A stretch of 64,000 bases of DNA from Bacillota bacterium (GTDB lineage Bacteria > Bacillota > Sulfobacillia > JAJZIM01), in NCBI GenBank assembly GCA_021810565.1, contig JAJZIM010000008.1:1-64000 (forward strand), given 5' to 3'. Positions 47,077 to 57,969 of the stretch are shown one piece after another. Position numbers and translations under genes: made by a program. Each line of letters opens with the position of its first letter. Position 1 is the first letter of the stretch. The notes under the pieces are model-generated. The model had not been told where the DNA came from, did not search any database, and saw only the letters and a program-made list of their open reading frames with translations.

Positions 47077-50000
47077 CTAGCACCCGGTCTCCTGCTTGTC
47101 AACCACCCGTTCGGCGGCGCCGTTTACCGAAACCTGGATGTTGCGGTAGCGCGACATGCCCGTACCGGCGGGGACCAGCTTCCCGATGATCACGTTCTCC
47201 TTGAGGCCCAGCAGCGGATCCACCTTGCCCTTGATGGCGGCCTCGGTGAGCACCCGCGTGGTCTCCTGGAAGGAAGCCGCGGACAGGAAGGAGTCCGTGG
47301 CCAGCGAGGCTTTGGTGATCCCCAAAAGGACCGGGTGGGCCACGGCGGGCTCGCCCCCCGCCGCCAGCACCCGGGCGTTCTCCGCCTCGAAGTCGAAGAC
47401 GTCCGCCACGCCGCCGGGCAGAAGCTCCGTGACGCCGGGATCATCCACCTTGACCTTGCGCAGCATCTGGCGCACCATCACCTCGATATGCTTGTCGTTG
47501 ATGTCCACCCCCTGCAGGCGGTAGACCCGCTGCACCTCGTAGAGCAGATACAGCTGCACCGAGCGCAAGCCCTTGATCCGCAACAGCTCGTGCGGGTTGA
47601 TGGAGCCCTCGGTGAGCTCGTCGCCGGCCCGAACCTGGTCGCCCTCGCTCACCTTCAGGCGGGCGCCGTAAGGGATCGGGTAGGAGACGAAGTCGCCCTC
47701 GGCGGACGCGATCTCCACCTCCCGGCGTCCCTTGCGTTCCACCAGACGCACCGTGCCGTCCATCTCGGTGATGATGGCCTGCCCCTTGGGCTTTCTGGCC
47801 TCGAACAGCTCCTCCACCCGGGGCAGGCCTTGGGTGATGTCCTCCCCCGCCACCCCGCCGGTGTGGAAGGTGCGCATGGTCAGCTGGGTGCCCGGCTCGC
47901 CGATGGACTGGGCCGCGATGATGCCCACCGCCTCCCCCACCTCCACCATGGAGCCGATGGCCAGGTTGCGGCCGTAGCAGGCGGCGCACACCCCGAACCG
48001 CGACTTGCAGGTGAGCACCGACCGGATGCGCACCTCGCGGATCCCTCCGGCCACCACCGCCTCGGCGGCCTCCTCGTCGATCAGCTGCCCCGCCCTGGCC
48101 AGCAGCTCCCCCGTGGTCGGGTCCCGGACGTCCTCGAAGGCCACCCGCCCCACGATCCGGTCGCTCAAGGACTCGATGCTCTCGTGGCCGTCGGAGATCT
48201 CCGTCACGGCCACGCCGTAGGGGGTGCCGCAATCCTCCTCCCGAACGATGACGTCTTGGGCCACGTCCACCAGCCGCCGGGTCAGGTAGCCCGAGTCGGC
48301 GGTGCGCAGGGCCGTGTCCGCCAAGCCCTTGCGGGCGCCGTGGGTGGAGGTGAAGTACTCCAGCACCGTCAGGCCCTCCCGGAAATTGGCCTTGATGGGC
48401 AACTCGATGATCCGTCCGGAGGGATCGGCCATCAGGCCCCGCATCCCGGCCAGCTGAGAGATCTGCTGGATGTTGCCGCGGGCTCCCGAGATGGCCATCA
48501 TGTACACCGGGTTGAAACGGTCCAGGGTGGCCATCAGGGCCTCCGTCACCTTGTCCTTGGCCTCGTTCCAGATCTCGATGACCTTCTGGTAGCGCTCCTC
48601 TTTGGAGATGAGGCCCCGCCGGTACTGGTTGTCGATCAGTTGCACCCGCTCCTCGGCCCGCTCCAGGATGCGCGCCTTGTCCGCGGGCACGGTCATGTCG
48701 GACACCGCGATGGTGGTGCCCGCCCGGGTGGCGTAGGAGAAGCCCAGCTGCTTGATGCCGTCCAGCACCCTGGCCGTGGCGGCGGTGCCGTGACGCCGGT
48801 AGCAGCGGGCCACGGTCTCCGAGAGGATCTTCTTGTCCACTCCCCGGTCGTAGTCCCGCAGGTCCTCGGGCAGGAACTCGTTGAAGATCAGCCGGCCCAG
48901 GGTGGTGGTGAGCCGGCGGCCTTGGTGGCGCACGGTGATCCGGGCGTGCAGGTCCAAGGCTCCGGCCTCGTGGGCCAGGATGGCCTCGTCCTGGCTGGCG
49001 AAGGCCTTCCCCTCCCCGACGGCCCCCTCCCGCAGCAGGGTCAGGTAATAGCAGCCGAGCACCATGTCCTGGGTGGGGGTGACCACCGGCCGACCATCCT
49101 TGGGGTTCAGGATGTTGTGCGCGGAGAGCATGAGGATCCGGGCCTCGGCCTGGGACTCGGCCGCCAGAGGCACGTGGACCGCCATCTGGTCCCCGTCGAA
49201 GTCGGCGTTGTAGGCGGTGCACACCAGGGGATGGATCTGGATGGCCCGGCCCTCCACCAGGACCGGCTCGAAGGCCTGGATCCCCAGGCGGTGCAAAGTG
49301 GGCGCCCGGTTCAACAAAACGGGGTGGTCCCGGATGACCTCCTCCAGCACGTCCCACACCTCGTTCTTCACCCGCTCCACCATCCGCTTGGCGGACTTGA
49401 TGTTGTGGGCGAAGCCCTCCTGCACCAGCCGCTTCATCACGAAGGGCTTGAACAGCTCCAGGGCCATCTCCTTGGGCAGACCGCACTGGTTGAGGCGCAG
49501 GCGCGGCCCCACCACGATCACCGAGCGGCCGGAGTAGTCCACCCGCTTGCCGAGCAGGTTCTGGCGAAAGCGTCCCTGCTTGCCCTTCAGCATGTCGCTC
49601 AGGGACTTCAGGGGGCGGTTGCCCGGTCCGGTGACCGAGCGGCCCCGGCGCCCGTTGTCGATGAGGGCGTCCACGGCCTCCTGCAGCATGCGCTTCTCGT
49701 TGCGCACGATGATGTCCGGCGCCCCCAGATCCAACAGGCGCTTCAGGCGGTTGTTGCGGTTGATCACCCGCCGGTACAAGTCGTTCAGGTCGGAGGTGGC
49801 GAAGCGCCCGCCGTCCAGCTGCACCATGGGCCTAAGCTCCGGCGGGATCACCGGGATCACGTCCATGATCATCCACTCCGGACGGTTCCCGGACTTGCGG
49901 AAGGCCTCCACCACCTCCAGGCGGCGGATGGCCCGCACCTTGCGCTGTCCCGAGGTGCCCTTGGCCTCCGAGCGAAGCGTCTGGGACAACTCCTCCAGGT

Positions 50001-50547
50001 CGATCTCCTCCAGGAGGCGCTTGATGGCCTCGGCGCCCATGCCGGCCTTGAAGGCGTGCGCGTAGCGCTCCCGGTACTCCCGGTACTCGTTCTCGGTCAA
50101 CAGCTGATCCTTCATCAGCGGCGTGGTGCCGGGGTCGATCACCACGTAGGCGGCGAAATACAGCACCTTCTCCAGGGCGCGGGGCGACATGTCCAGCATC
50201 AGGCCCATGCGACTGGGAATACCCTTGAAGTACCATATATGGGATACTGGGGCGGCCAGCTCGATGTGCCCCATGCGCTCCCGGCGCACCTTGCTGCGGG
50301 TTACCTCCACGCCGCAGCGGTCACAGACGATGCCCTTATAGCGCACGCGCTTGTACTTGCCGCAGTGGCACTCCCAGTCCTTTTGCGGGCCGAAGATCTT
50401 CTCGCAGAACAGGCCCTCCCGCTCCGGCTTGAGGGTGCGGTAGTTGATGGTCTCCGGCTTTTTCACCTCTCCCTTGGACCACTCCCGGATCAGCTCCGGC
50501 GAGGCGAGGCCGATGCGCATGGAGTCGAAATTGTTGACGTCCAACAT
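47077..50547 (-). CDS. rpoC: RNA polymerase subunit beta'
   Basis: 1156 aa. N-terminal zinc site [21 protein letters not shown], clamp helices, [27 protein letters not shown], the catalytic Mg loop [13 protein letters not shown], bridge/trigger region ([47 protein letters not shown]), second zinc site [16 protein letters not shown], and the C-terminal [17 protein letters not shown]. Length is at the compact end of the Bacillota range, with no large lineage insertion seen. 1 bp after rpoB. Confidence 0.98.
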   Translation of the reverse strand: MLDVNNFDSMRIGLASPELIREWSKGEVKKPETINYRTLKPEREGLFCEKIFGPQKDWECHCGKYKRVRYKGIVCDRCGVEVTRSKVRRERMGHIELAAPVSHIWYFKGIPSRMGLMLDMSPRALEKVLYFAAYVVIDPGTTPLMKDQLLTENEYREYRERYAHAFKAGMGAEAIKRLLEEIDLEELSQTLRSEAKGTSGQRKVRAIRRLEVVEAFRKSGNRPEWMIMDVIPVIPPELRPMVQLDGGRFATSDLNDLYRRVINRNNRLKRLLDLGAPDIIVRNEKRMLQEAVDALIDNGRRGRSVTGPGNRPLKSLSDMLKGKQGRFRQNLLGKRVDYSGRSVIVVGPRLRLNQCGLPKEMALELFKPFVMKRLVQEGFAHNIKSAKRMVERVKNEVWDVLEEVIRDHPVLLNRAPTLHRLGIQAFEPVLVEGRAIQIHPLVCTAYNADFDGDQMAVHVPLAAESQAEARILMLSAHNILNPKDGRPVVTPTQDMVLGCYYLTLLREGAVGEGKAFASQDEAILAHEAGALDLHARITVRHQGRRLTTTLGRLIFNEFLPEDLRDYDRGVDKKILSETVARCYRRHGTAATARVLDGIKQLGFSYATRAGTTIAVSDMTVPADKARILERAEERVQLIDNQYRRGLISKEERYQKVIEIWNEAKDKVTEALMATLDRFNPVYMMAISGARGNIQQISQLAGMRGLMADPSGRIIELPIKANFREGLTVLEYFTSTHGARKGLADTALRTADSGYLTRRLVDVAQDVIVREEDCGTPYGVAVTEISDGHESIESLSDRIVGRVAFEDVRDPTTGELLARAGQLIDEEAAEAVVAGGIREVRIRSVLTCKSRFGVCAACYGRNLAIGSMVEVGEAVGIIAAQSIGEPGTQLTMRTFHTGGVAGEDITQGLPRVEELFEARKPKGQAIITEMDGTVRLVERKGRREVEIASAEGDFVSYPIPYGARLKVSEGDQVRAGDELTEGSINPHELLRIKGLRSVQLYLLYEVQRVYRLQGVDINDKHIEVMVRQMLRKVKVDDPGVTELLPGGVADVFDFEAENARVLAAGGEPAVAHPVLLGITKASLATDSFLSAASFQETTRVLTEAAIKGKVDPLLGLKENVIIGKLVPAGTGMSRYRNIQVSVNGAAERVVDKQETGC

Positions 50548-50548
50548 C

Positions 50549-53500
50549 CTACTCCTCCTCCATATCCAAAGCGAGCGCGGAGGTGTCCTCGGCCACCAGT
50601 TCCGGGAACTCCTCTTCCTCCTCTTCCGCTGACGGCTCCAGCCGACGCGGCGCCGCCACCACGGGCTCCCCCTCGATGGCCAGCTCCAGGTCCTTGGCCG
50701 TCTCGGTCACGTCGTCTTCCAGCTCCTTGATCTCGATCTCCTGGTCGTTCTCCGCCAGGACCTTCACGTCCAGTCCCAGGCTCTGCAGCTCCTTGATCAG
50801 GACCTTGAAGGACTCCGGCACGCCCGGCTCCGGCACATTCTCCCCCTTGACGATGGCCTCGTAGGTGCGCACGCGGCCCACCACGTCGTCGGACTTCACC
50901 GTCAGGAGCTCCTGCAGGGTGTAGGCGGCACCGTAGGCCTCCAGGGCCCACACCTCCATCTCCCCGAAACGCTGCCCGCCGAACTGGGCCTTGCCCCCCA
51001 GGGGCTGCTGGGTCACCAGGGAGTAGGGGCCGGTGGAGCGGGCGTGGATCTTGTCGTCCACCAGGTGCGCCAGTTTCAGCATGTAGATGTAGCCCACGGT
51101 GATGGGATTGTCGAAGGGCTCCCCCGTGCGCCCGTCGTAGAGCACCGTCTTGCCGTCGAGCGGCAACCCGGACTCCACCAGCTTCTCCATGACGTCCTCC
51201 TCGGTGGCCCCGTCGAAAACGGGCGTGGCCATGGCCATCCCCAGCACCGTGGCGGCCCAACCCAGGTGCGTCTCCAGGACCTGCCCGATGTTCATCCGGG
51301 AAGGCACTCCCAGGGGGTTGAGCACGATCTGGACCGGGATGCCGTCGGGCAGAAAGGGCATGTCCTCCTCGGGGAGGATCTTGGCGATGACGCCCTTGTT
51401 GCCGTGGCGGCCGGCCATCTTGTCGCCCTCGGAGATCTTGCGCTTCTGGGCGATGTACACCCGCACCAGCTCGTTGAGGCCGGGGGCCAGCTCGTCGCCG
51501 TTCTCCCGGGTGAACACCTTGACGTCCACCACGATGCCGCTCTCGCCGTGGGGCACCCGCAGGGAGGTGTCCCGCACCTCTCGGGCCTTCTCCCCGAAGA
51601 TGGCCCGCAGGAGGCGCTCCTCCGCGGTGAGCTCCGTCTCCCCCTTGGGAGTGACCTTGCCCACCAGGATGTCCCCGGGGCGCACCTCGGCGCCGATGCG
51701 GATGATCCCCCGCTCGTCCAGGTCCTTCAGGACCTCCTCGCCCACGTTGGGGATGTCCCGGGTGATCTCCTCCGGGCCCAGCTTGGTGTCCCGGGCGTCG
51801 CACTCGTATTCCTCGATATGGATGGAGGTGAAGACGTCCTCTTTGACCAGCTTCTCGGAGATGAGGATGGCGTCCTCGTAGTTGTACCCCTCCCAGGGCA
51901 TGAAGGCCACCAGGACGTTGCGCCCCAAGGCCAGCTCTCCCAGGTCGGTGGAGGGGCCGTCGGCGATGACCTCCCCCGCCGCCACCCGCTGCCCCATCAG
52001 CACGATGGGGCGCTGATTCATGCAGGTTCCCTGGTTGGAGCGGGCGAACTTGGTCAGCCGGTGCTCATGCATGTTGCCGGTGTCGTCCCGGATCAGGATG
52101 CGCCGGGCGCTGACCCGGATGATGGTGCCGGCGGTCTTGGCCACCTCCACCACTCCCGAGTCGAAGGCGGCCTTGTACTCCATGCCCGTACCCACCAGGG
52201 GCGCCTCGGTGCGCAAAAGCGGCACCGCCTGACGCTGCATGTTGGAGCCCATGAGGGCCCGGTTGGCGTCGTCATTCTCCAAGAAGGGGATCAGGGCGGT
52301 GGCGATGGACACCACCTGCTTGGGTGAGACGTCCATGAAGTCCACCTCCGGCGCGGGAACCTCCAGGTTCTCGTGGCGGTAGCGGGCCAGCACCCGCGCC
52401 TCGGTGAAGTGGCCCTCCTCGTCCAGCTTGGCGTTGGCCTGGGCGATAACCGTCTCATCCTCTTCGTCCGCCGTCAGGTAGACGATCTCGTCGGTGACCA
52501 CGCCCCGCTCCTTGTCCACCTTGCGGTAGGGGGTCTCGATGAAGCCGAACTCGTTGATCCGGGCGTAGGTGGACAAAGACCCGATGAGGCCGATGTTGGG
52601 ACCCTCGGGGGTCTCGATGGGGCACATGCGCCCGTAGTGGGAATGGTGCACGTCCCGCACCTCGAAGCCGGCCCGCTCCCGCGACAAGCCGCCCGGCCCC
52701 AGGGCCGACAGGCGCCGCTTGTGGGTCAGCTCCGCCAGGGGATTGGTCTGATCCATGAACTGGGACAGCTGGCTGGACCCGAAGAACTCCTTCACCGCCG
52801 CCACCACCGGGCGGATGTTGATGAGGGCCTGGGGGGTGATCACGTCCACGTCCTGGATGGTCATGCGCTCCCGCACCACCCGCTCCATGCGGGCCAGCCC
52901 GATGCGGAACTGGTTCTGCAGAAGCTCCCCCACCGAGCGCAGCCGCCGATTCCCCAAGTGGTCGATGTCGTCGGTGGTGCCAAGACCCCGGTTCAGGGTG
53001 ACCAGGTAATTCAGACAGGCCACCACGTCGTCGCGGGTGAGCACCTTCTCCTCCCGGACGCCGTTGGAGATCACCCGCACCGGCCGGCGCTCCCGGCCGC
53101 GCACCAACACCGCGGTGACCCCGGCCGTCTCGAAGCGCTTCGCCAGGGCGCGGTCGATCAGCGTGCCGGCTTCGGCCAGCAGCTCTCCCGTGCCGGGGCT
53201 CACCACCGGCTCCATCAACTCGGTGCCGACGATCCGCCGGGGGATGGCCAGCTTCTTGTTCAGCTTGTAGCGGCCGACGGGGGCCAGGTCGTAGCGCTTG
53301 GGTTCGAAGAACAGCGAATCCAACAGGGTGCGCGCGTTGTCCACCGTCGGCGGCTCCCCGGGGCGCAGCCGCTTGTAGATCTCCACAAGGGCTTCCCCCT
53401 GGGTGTTGGTGCTGTCCTTCTCCAGGGTGGCCAGGACCATCTCGTCTTCCCCCAGGCAGTCGGTGATCTGGGAGTTCTCGGCGTAGCCCAGGGCCCGCAG

Positions 53501-54079
53501 CAGCACGGTGACCGGCACCTTCCGGGTGCGGTCCACCCGCACGTAGAGGACGTCTGCCGCGTCGTTCTCAAACTCCAGCCAGGCGCCCCGGTTGGGGATC
53601 ACGGTGGCGGAGAATAGCAGCTTGCCGCTGGGATCCAACTGCTCGGAGTAGTAGACCCCGGGGGAGCGCACCAACTGGGAGACGATGACCCGCTCCGCCC
53701 CGTTGATGATGAAGGTCCCCTGCTCGGTCATCAGCGGGAAGTCCCCCATGAAGACCTCCTGCTCCTTGACCTCCCCCGTCTCCTTGTTGATCAAGCGCAC
53801 CCGCACCTTGAGGGGCGCGGCGTAGGTCACGTCCCGCTCCTTGCACTCCTCCACCGAGTACTTGGGCTCCCCCAATTGGTAGTCCACGAACTCCAGCACC
53901 AGGTTGCCCGTGAAATCCTGGATGGGCGATATATCCCGGAACATCTCCCGCAGACCCTTGTGCAGAAACCACTGGTAGGAGGTTTCCTGGATCTCGATGA
54001 GGTTGGGGATATCCAACACTTCCCTGATTCTGGAGAAAATCAGCCGCTCCCGCTTGCCGATCCTTACGGGGTGCGCCAT
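50549..54079 (-). CDS. rpoB: RNA polymerase subunit beta
   Basis: 1176 aa. [37 protein letters not shown] start; the rifampicin pocket [64 protein letters not shown] is fully wild type in its known contact residues ([17 protein letters not shown]). [13 protein letters not shown] and the C-terminal [30 protein letters not shown] follow. A long acidic C-terminal extension ([20 protein letters not shown]) is present. It has its own strong promoter and a ~230-nt leader. Confidence 0.98.
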   Translation of the reverse strand: MAHPVRIGKRERLIFSRIREVLDIPNLIEIQETSYQWFLHKGLREMFRDISPIQDFTGNLVLEFVDYQLGEPKYSVEECKERDVTYAAPLKVRVRLINKETGEVKEQEVFMGDFPLMTEQGTFIINGAERVIVSQLVRSPGVYYSEQLDPSGKLLFSATVIPNRGAWLEFENDAADVLYVRVDRTRKVPVTVLLRALGYAENSQITDCLGEDEMVLATLEKDSTNTQGEALVEIYKRLRPGEPPTVDNARTLLDSLFFEPKRYDLAPVGRYKLNKKLAIPRRIVGTELMEPVVSPGTGELLAEAGTLIDRALAKRFETAGVTAVLVRGRERRPVRVISNGVREEKVLTRDDVVACLNYLVTLNRGLGTTDDIDHLGNRRLRSVGELLQNQFRIGLARMERVVRERMTIQDVDVITPQALINIRPVVAAVKEFFGSSQLSQFMDQTNPLAELTHKRRLSALGPGGLSRERAGFEVRDVHHSHYGRMCPIETPEGPNIGLIGSLSTYARINEFGFIETPYRKVDKERGVVTDEIVYLTADEEDETVIAQANAKLDEEGHFTEARVLARYRHENLEVPAPEVDFMDVSPKQVVSIATALIPFLENDDANRALMGSNMQRQAVPLLRTEAPLVGTGMEYKAAFDSGVVEVAKTAGTIIRVSARRILIRDDTGNMHEHRLTKFARSNQGTCMNQRPIVLMGQRVAAGEVIADGPSTDLGELALGRNVLVAFMPWEGYNYEDAILISEKLVKEDVFTSIHIEEYECDARDTKLGPEEITRDIPNVGEEVLKDLDERGIIRIGAEVRPGDILVGKVTPKGETELTAEERLLRAIFGEKAREVRDTSLRVPHGESGIVVDVKVFTRENGDELAPGLNELVRVYIAQKRKISEGDKMAGRHGNKGVIAKILPEEDMPFLPDGIPVQIVLNPLGVPSRMNIGQVLETHLGWAATVLGMAMATPVFDGATEEDVMEKLVESGLPLDGKTVLYDGRTGEPFDNPITVGYIYMLKLAHLVDDKIHARSTGPYSLVTQQPLGGKAQFGGQRFGEMEVWALEAYGAAYTLQELLTVKSDDVVGRVRTYEAIVKGENVPEPGVPESFKVLIKELQSLGLDVKVLAENDQEIEIKELEDDVTETAKDLELAIEGEPVVAAPRRLEPSAEEEEEEFPELVAEDTSALALDMEEE

Positions 54080-54206
54080 GAAAACAAAACCCTCCTTCGC
54101 GAACCCGGTGCCACGCGAGAAGTTGCAGGGTCAAAAAAGGGAAAACGGCTCCCCCTCCTGGGTGCTCACCACCCCCCGAAAAGCAGACGGCGGGACAAAG
54201 AAACCA

Positions 54207-54235
54207 GGAGGCGACCAAAGCGTTCGGGCGCCTCC
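54207..54235 (-). promoter_or_regulatory. Hairpin in the rpoB leader
   Basis: Minus strand GGAGGCG, 15-nt loop, CGCCTCC, followed by TGGTTTCTTTG, about 80-100 nt after the predicted rpoB start point and 130 nt before its ATG. U-rich sequence after the stem makes an attenuator possible. Another GC hairpin (54376-54400) follows rplL without a T-run. Confidence 0.4.
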
Positions 54236-54313
54236 GCGTTTCTCAACCCGTGCCGAACAGGGCGGCCAGGGGCAGCCCCGTCAGTGTTCCCAGTATCCCC
54301 AATGCAAGTGTTT

Positions 54314-54342
54314 ATAATACCACCGGACAGGGGGGGTGTCAA
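54314..54342 (-). promoter_or_regulatory. Promoter of rpoBC
   Basis: TTGACA, exactly 17 nt, TATTAT on the minus strand, in the ~330-bp gap 54080-54412 between rplL and rpoB. Predicted leader about 230 nt. It is the most consensus-like promoter in the window along with fur and rpmG. Confidence 0.75.
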
Positions 54343-54412
54343 GATCGGCCGCCGCTTTTTTTCGGCCCACGGCGAGGGGGGTGGGTAGGTCCCGCCCCCC
54401 TGACCTTCCGCG

Positions 54413-54805
54413 CTACTTTATCTCCGCGACGCCTCCCGCCTCGACCAGCTTGGCCTTGATCTCCTCGGCCTCCGGCTTGCCGACCTTCTCCTTGATCGGC
54501 TTGGGCGCGCCGTCCACCAGGTCCTTAGCCTCCTTCAGACCCAGTCCCGTGATCTCGCGCACCACCTTGATCACCTGGATCTTCTTGTCGCCGGCCGAGG
54601 ACAGGATGACGTCGAACTCCGTCTGCTCCTCCTCCACCGGGGCCGCCGCCGCCGGGGCGGGAGCCGCCGCGTAGGCCGCCACCGGGGCCGCCGACACCCC
54701 GAACTCCTCCTCGAAGGCCTTTACCAACTGGGACAACTCGAGCACGGTCATACCCTTGACGATCCCCAGTACTTCCTCGGTCCGGTTCGCTTGCTTGGTC
54801 GCCAT
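54413..54805 (-). CDS. rplL: 50S ribosomal protein L7/L12
   Basis: 130 aa. N-terminal dimer domain [31 protein letters not shown], Ala/Pro hinge ([21 protein letters not shown]), C-terminal factor-binding domain [44 protein letters not shown]. The ATG is preceded by no near Shine-Dalgarno, but AGGAGGT occurs 47 nt upstream with a 10-bp hairpin in between. Recruits translation GTPases. Confidence 0.97.
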   Translation of the reverse strand: MATKQANRTEEVLGIVKGMTVLELSQLVKAFEEEFGVSAAPVAAYAAAPAPAAAAPVEEEQTEFDVILSSAGDKKIQVIKVVREITGLGLKEAKDLVDGAPKPIKEKVGKPEAEEIKAKLVEAGGVAEIK

Positions 54806-54815
54806 CTTCTTGCGC

Positions 54816-54859
54816 CCGGCCCGGGAACCCCGCTCCCCGGACCGGACTTCACACCTCCT
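54816..54859 (-). promoter_or_regulatory. Shine-Dalgarno plus spacer hairpin of rplL
   Basis: AGGAGGT (54853-54859) is followed 7 nt later by CCGGTCCGGG-GAGCGGGGTT-CCCGGGCCGG, a 10-bp stem with one G-T pair and a 10-nt loop, then 10 nt to the ATG. Folding would bring the Shine-Dalgarno nearer to the start codon. It may instead be a pausing or processing hairpin. Confidence 0.45.
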
Positions 54860-54911
54860 GCTCGTAATTTCGTCGGCAACATCCCTCGGGGCTGACCACG
54901 ATCTCTCGGCG

Positions 54912-55436
54912 CTACCCGGCCGCCTCCCGGGCGTCGCGCACCGCCGCCAGAACGAAGACCGCCTGGCGCAGGGGCGCTTGCAGCACCGAGGCGAAGTTGG
55001 CGATGGGGGCGTTCAGGGCGCCGGCCACCCGGGCCAACAGTACCGGCCGCTCCGGCAGTCCGGCCAGTTCCCGCACCGCGTCGGGGCCCACCACCCGTCC
55101 CTCCAGGATCCCCGCCTTGACCTCCAACTCCCGATGCTCCCGGATGAACTCCACCAGCAGCTTGGCCGGCAGCACCGCATCCTGGGCGCTGAAGGCCAAG
55201 GCCGTGGGACCCTCCAGAAACTCCTCCAGGCCCTCCACTCCCACCTGGCGGGCCGCCAGGCGGATGAGGGTGTTCTTCACCACCCGGTACTCCACACCGC
55301 TCTCCCGCAGCTTGCGCCGCAGTGCGGTGGTCGCTCCCACGCTGAGCCCGGCGAAGCGGGTGAGCACCACCCCCTGGGCGGCGGCCAGCTTCGCGGCCAC
55401 CTCGGCCACCGTTCGTTCCTTCTCCGGCGTCGGCAA
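54912..55436 (-). CDS. rplJ: 50S ribosomal protein L10
   Basis: 174 aa. [74 protein letters not shown]-terminal helix for L12 dimers ([15 protein letters not shown]). TTG start 6 nt after AGGAGGT; the ORF-track prefix covers the leader RNA. It likely represses its own operon through that leader. Confidence 0.95.
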   Translation of the reverse strand: MPTPEKERTVAEVAAKLAAAQGVVLTRFAGLSVGATTALRRKLRESGVEYRVVKNTLIRLAARQVGVEGLEEFLEGPTALAFSAQDAVLPAKLLVEFIREHRELEVKAGILEGRVVGPDAVRELAGLPERPVLLARVAGALNAPIANFASVLQAPLRQAVFVLAAVRDAREAAG

Positions 55437-55454
55437 TAGCGCACCTCCTGTTCC

Positions 55455-55570
55455 AAAATCAAAAGGTCCTGCCCGCGAGGCAAGACCTGAGCGGTCCGGC
55501 CTCGGTGGGATATTGAGCGTCCGCGACGCACCCACTGTCTCAAGCCCGACGTGCGATGAAACCCGGCCGG
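55455..55570 (-). promoter_or_regulatory. L10 leader with attenuator
   Basis: The 139-nt stretch between rplA and rplJ contains GAGACAGTGGGTGCG, resembling the conserved kink-turn segment of bacterial L10 leaders. It then has a terminator AGGTCTTGCC-TCGCG-GGCAGGACCT (10-bp stem, 55464-55488) followed by TTTTGATTTT. L10/L12 binding to such leaders is known to control the operon; the hairpin suggests transcription attenuation of rplJL here. Confidence 0.7.
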
Positions 55571-55575
55571 GGCCG

Positions 55576-56286
55576 CTAGTCGCGCACCTTCGCCCCGCTG
55601 GCCCGCAGCGGGTCGACCTTCACCCCGGGTCCCATGGTGGTGGACAGGCTCACGCCCCGGACATACTGCCCCTTGGCCGCCGCCGGCTTGGCCTTCAAGA
55701 GGGCGTCCATCAGGGTAGCGAAGTTGTTGAGCAGATCCTCCTCCGAGAATGAGGCCTTGCCGATGGGGGCGTGGACGATCCCCGCCTTCTCCGTCCGGTA
55801 CTCGATCTTGCCGGCCTTGATCTCCCGCACGGCACGCTCCACCTCGAAGGTGACGGTGCCCGTCTTGGGGTTGGGCATGAGGCCGCGCGGCCCCAGAATG
55901 CGTCCCAGCTTGCCCACCGCGGCCATCATGTCCGGGGTGGCCACCGCCACGTCGAAGTCGGTCCAGCCGCCCTCGACCTTGGCCGCCAGGTCCTCAGCCC
56001 CCACGAACTCGGCCCCCGCCTGCTCCGCCTCCTTGGCCTTCTCCCCCTTGGCGAACACGGCCACCCGCACCTTTTTGCCGGTGCCGGCGGGCAGGGAAAC
56101 CGCTCCCCGCACCATCTGGTCGGCATGCTTGGGGTCCACCCCCAGCCGCACGGCCGCCTCCACCGTCTGGTCGAACCGTCCCCCGGCCGTCTGCTTGACC
56201 AGGGCCACGGCCTCCTCCGGCAGGTAGGCCCGCCGCAGATCCACCAGCTTGGCCGCGTCCTGATACCGCTTACCCCGCTTGGCCAT
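55576..56286 (-). CDS. rplA: 50S ribosomal protein L1
   Basis: 236 aa. [59 protein letters not shown], the [15 protein letters not shown] signature, [20 protein letters not shown]. Forms the L1 stalk. Confidence 0.97.
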   Translation of the reverse strand: MAKRGKRYQDAAKLVDLRRAYLPEEAVALVKQTAGGRFDQTVEAAVRLGVDPKHADQMVRGAVSLPAGTGKKVRVAVFAKGEKAKEAEQAGAEFVGAEDLAAKVEGGWTDFDVAVATPDMMAAVGKLGRILGPRGLMPNPKTGTVTFEVERAVREIKAGKIEYRTEKAGIVHAPIGKASFSEEDLLNNFATLMDALLKAKPAAAKGQYVRGVSLSTTMGPGVKVDPLRASGAKVRD

Positions 56287-56303
56287 CCTCGCTTTACCTC
56301 CGT

Positions 56304-56729
56304 TCAGTCGCCGACCTCGATGCCCATGCTGCGGGCGGTGCCTTCCACCATGCGCATGGCCGCCTCGAGATCGGTGGTGTTGAGGTCCGGCAGCTTGAGC
56401 TGGGCGATCTCCTGCACCTTGTTCCGGGCCACCCGGCCCACCTTCTCCTTGTTGGGGACCCCCGAGGCCTTCTCCAGGCCGGCCGCCTTGAGCAAAAGCA
56501 CCGACGCCGGCGGGGTCTTGGTCACGAAGGTGAAGGAACGGTCCTCGAAGACGGTGATCTCCACCGGCACGATCATGCCCGCCTGGGCCGCCGTCCGCTC
56601 GTTGTAGTCTTTGCAGAAGGCCATGATGTTCACCCCGTGGGGCCCCAGGGCCGAACCCACCGGCGGCGCCGGCGTGGCCTTGCCCGCCGGTATCTGCAGT
56701 TTGACCACCGCCGCTACTTTTTTGGCCAA
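56304..56729 (-). CDS. rplK: 50S ribosomal protein L11
   Basis: 141 aa. [109 protein letters not shown]. Forms the GTPase-associated centre with L10/L12. TTG start. Confidence 0.97.
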   Translation of the reverse strand: MAKKVAAVVKLQIPAGKATPAPPVGSALGPHGVNIMAFCKDYNERTAAQAGMIVPVEITVFEDRSFTFVTKTPPASVLLLKAAGLEKASGVPNKEKVGRVARNKVQEIAQLKLPDLNTTDLEAAMRMVEGTARSMGIEVGD

Positions 56730-56748
56730 CTTGCGATCCCTCCGCTCG

Positions 56749-57276
56749 CTATATTTCCTCGATCTGCGCCACGTCCACTTCCAGCGGCGTGTCCCGACCG
56801 AACATGGACACCATCAGCTTCAGCTTGCCCTTCTCGGCGTTGATCTCCTCCACCGTGCCCACGAAGCCGGAAAAGGGGCCGGAGATCACCTTCACCGACT
56901 GGCCCTCGCGCACGTTGATCTTGATCCTGGCCTCCTCCATGCCCATCTGCCGCATGATCACAGCCACCTCCTGGGGCGGCAACGGCGTGGGCTTGGAGCC
57001 GGAGCCGACGAACCCGGTGACCCCGGGGGTGTTGCGCACCACGTACCAGGAGTCGTCGTCCATGATCATCTCCACCAGTACATAGCCCGGAAAGATCTTC
57101 TTCTTGGTCAGGTGCCGCTTGCCGTCGCGGATCTCGATCTCGTCCTCCATGGGGACCAACACCCGGAAGATCTTGTCCTCCATGTTCATGGACTCGACGC
57201 GCTTCTCCAGATTCTTCTTGACCTTGTTCTCGTAGCCGGAATAGGTGTGGATGACATACCAGTACTTGTTGTTCAT
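56749..57276 (-). CDS. nusG: Transcription elongation factor NusG
   Basis: 175 aa. [85 protein letters not shown]-terminal KOW domain [42 protein letters not shown]. Couples polymerase to Rho or the ribosome. Follows secE by 40 bp. Confidence 0.97.
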   Translation of the reverse strand: MNNKYWYVIHTYSGYENKVKKNLEKRVESMNMEDKIFRVLVPMEDEIEIRDGKRHLTKKKIFPGYVLVEMIMDDDSWYVVRNTPGVTGFVGSGSKPTPLPPQEVAVIMRQMGMEEARIKINVREGQSVKVISGPFSGFVGTVEEINAEKGKLKLMVSMFGRDTPLEVDVAQIEEI

Positions 57277-57316
57277 GAGCCGACGGCGCGGGGCCGCGCC
57301 TTCCCCCCCCAGCCCC

Positions 57317-57520
57317 TCATTTGGTCAGGTAGGTGATGAGCTCGCCGAAGGCCACGTCCGCGATCCAGATCGTCACCCCCACCACCAGCACGGACAAAAG
57401 CACCACCCCGGTGAAGACGGCGGTCTGGCGCCAGCCCAGCCAGATCACCTTCTTCATCTCCGCACGCACTTCCTTGAAGAAGCCCGCCGTCCGTTGCGGC
57501 AGGGGTACCCGTTGCTGCAT
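57317..57520 (-). CDS. secE: Preprotein translocase subunit SecE
   Basis: 67 aa with one membrane helix (TAVFTGVVLLSVLVVGVTIWIADVAF) after the conserved amphipathic segment FFKEVRAEMKKVIWLGWRQ. Minimal Gram-positive SecE. A run of nine T (minus strand) separates it from tRNA-Trp upstream. Confidence 0.95.
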   Translation of the reverse strand: MQQRVPLPQRTAGFFKEVRAEMKKVIWLGWRQTAVFTGVVLLSVLVVGVTIWIADVAFGELITYLTK

Positions 57521-57572
57521 GCACCGTCACTGCCTTTTCCCAAAAAAAAATAGCTGCATCTTCCCGGAGGTT

Positions 57573-57649
57573 TGGCAGGGCCGGAGGGATTCGAACCCCC
57601 AACCCGCGGATTTGGAGTCCGCCGCTCTACCAGTTAGAGCTACGGCCCT
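57573..57649 (-). tRNA. tRNA-Trp (anticodon CCA), 3' CCA encoded
   Basis: 77 nt with encoded CCA. Acceptor AGGGCCG/CGGCCCT, discriminator G, anticodon loop ACTCCAAAT giving CCA, T-loop GGTTCGAATCC. It lies between rpmG and secE on one transcript, the standard Gram-positive order. Confidence 0.96.
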
Positions 57650-57663
57650 GCGTCTTTCCCCGC

Positions 57664-57813
57664 CTACCGCGTCTCGCGGTGCAGCGTGTGGGTCCGGCAG
57701 GAGGGACAATACTTGCGAAGCTCCAGCCGATTCGGGTCGTTCTTCTTGTTCTTGAAGCTGGCGTAGTTGCGATGCTTGCAATCGGTGCAAGCCAGGGTGA
57801 TCATGGTGCGCAT
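57664..57813 (-). CDS. rpmG: 50S ribosomal protein L33 (zinc form)
   Basis: 49-aa gene absent from the ORF track: [49 protein letters not shown]. Two CxxC pairs bind zinc. ATG with GGAGG 4-5 nt upstream. First gene of the rpmG-trnW-secE-nusG-rplKA transcript. Confidence 0.95.
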   Translation of the reverse strand: MRTMITLACTDCKHRNYASFKNKKNDPNRLELRKYCPSCRTHTLHRETR

Positions 57814-57843
57814 GTGTCCTCCCCCCTCCCGAGCCGCTATAAC

Positions 57844-57872
57844 AATTTAGCACTTGCCGCAGGGGCTGTCAA
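57844..57872 (-). promoter_or_regulatory. Promoter of rpmG-secE-nusG operon
   Basis: TTGACA, 17-nt spacer, TAAATT on the minus strand, about 30 nt before the rpmG ATG and 22 nt after the tRNA-Arg CCA. Confidence 0.7.
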
Positions 57873-57893
57873 CTGTTTCGCCGATGAAAAGCA

Positions 57894-57969
57894 TGGCGCG
57901 CCTAGCAGGATTCGAACCTGCGCACCCGGCTCCGGAGGCCGGTGCTCTGATCCACTGAGCTATAGGCGC
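57894..57969 (-). tRNA. tRNA-Arg (anticodon CCG), CCA encoded
   Basis: 76 nt with encoded CCA. Acceptor GCGCCTA/TAGGCGC, discriminator G, anticodon stem CCGGC/GCCGG with loop CTCCGGA giving CCG, T-loop GGTTCGAATCC. Its first seven bases adjoin, and ten bases overlap, the end of the HD-GYP gene. Confidence 0.95.

Noticed and set aside
46777-50730. 1317-aa open frame on the plus strand across rpoC
   Set aside because: It is antisense to a gene with full rpoC motifs; in high-GC DNA the complementary frame rarely has stops. His/Pro/Leu-rich translation without any family motif.
57541-57552. T9 tract (minus strand) between tRNA-Trp and secE as terminator
   Set aside because: No stable hairpin precedes it; secE-nusG must be transcribed through it. 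Probably a spacer or slippage-prone run only.
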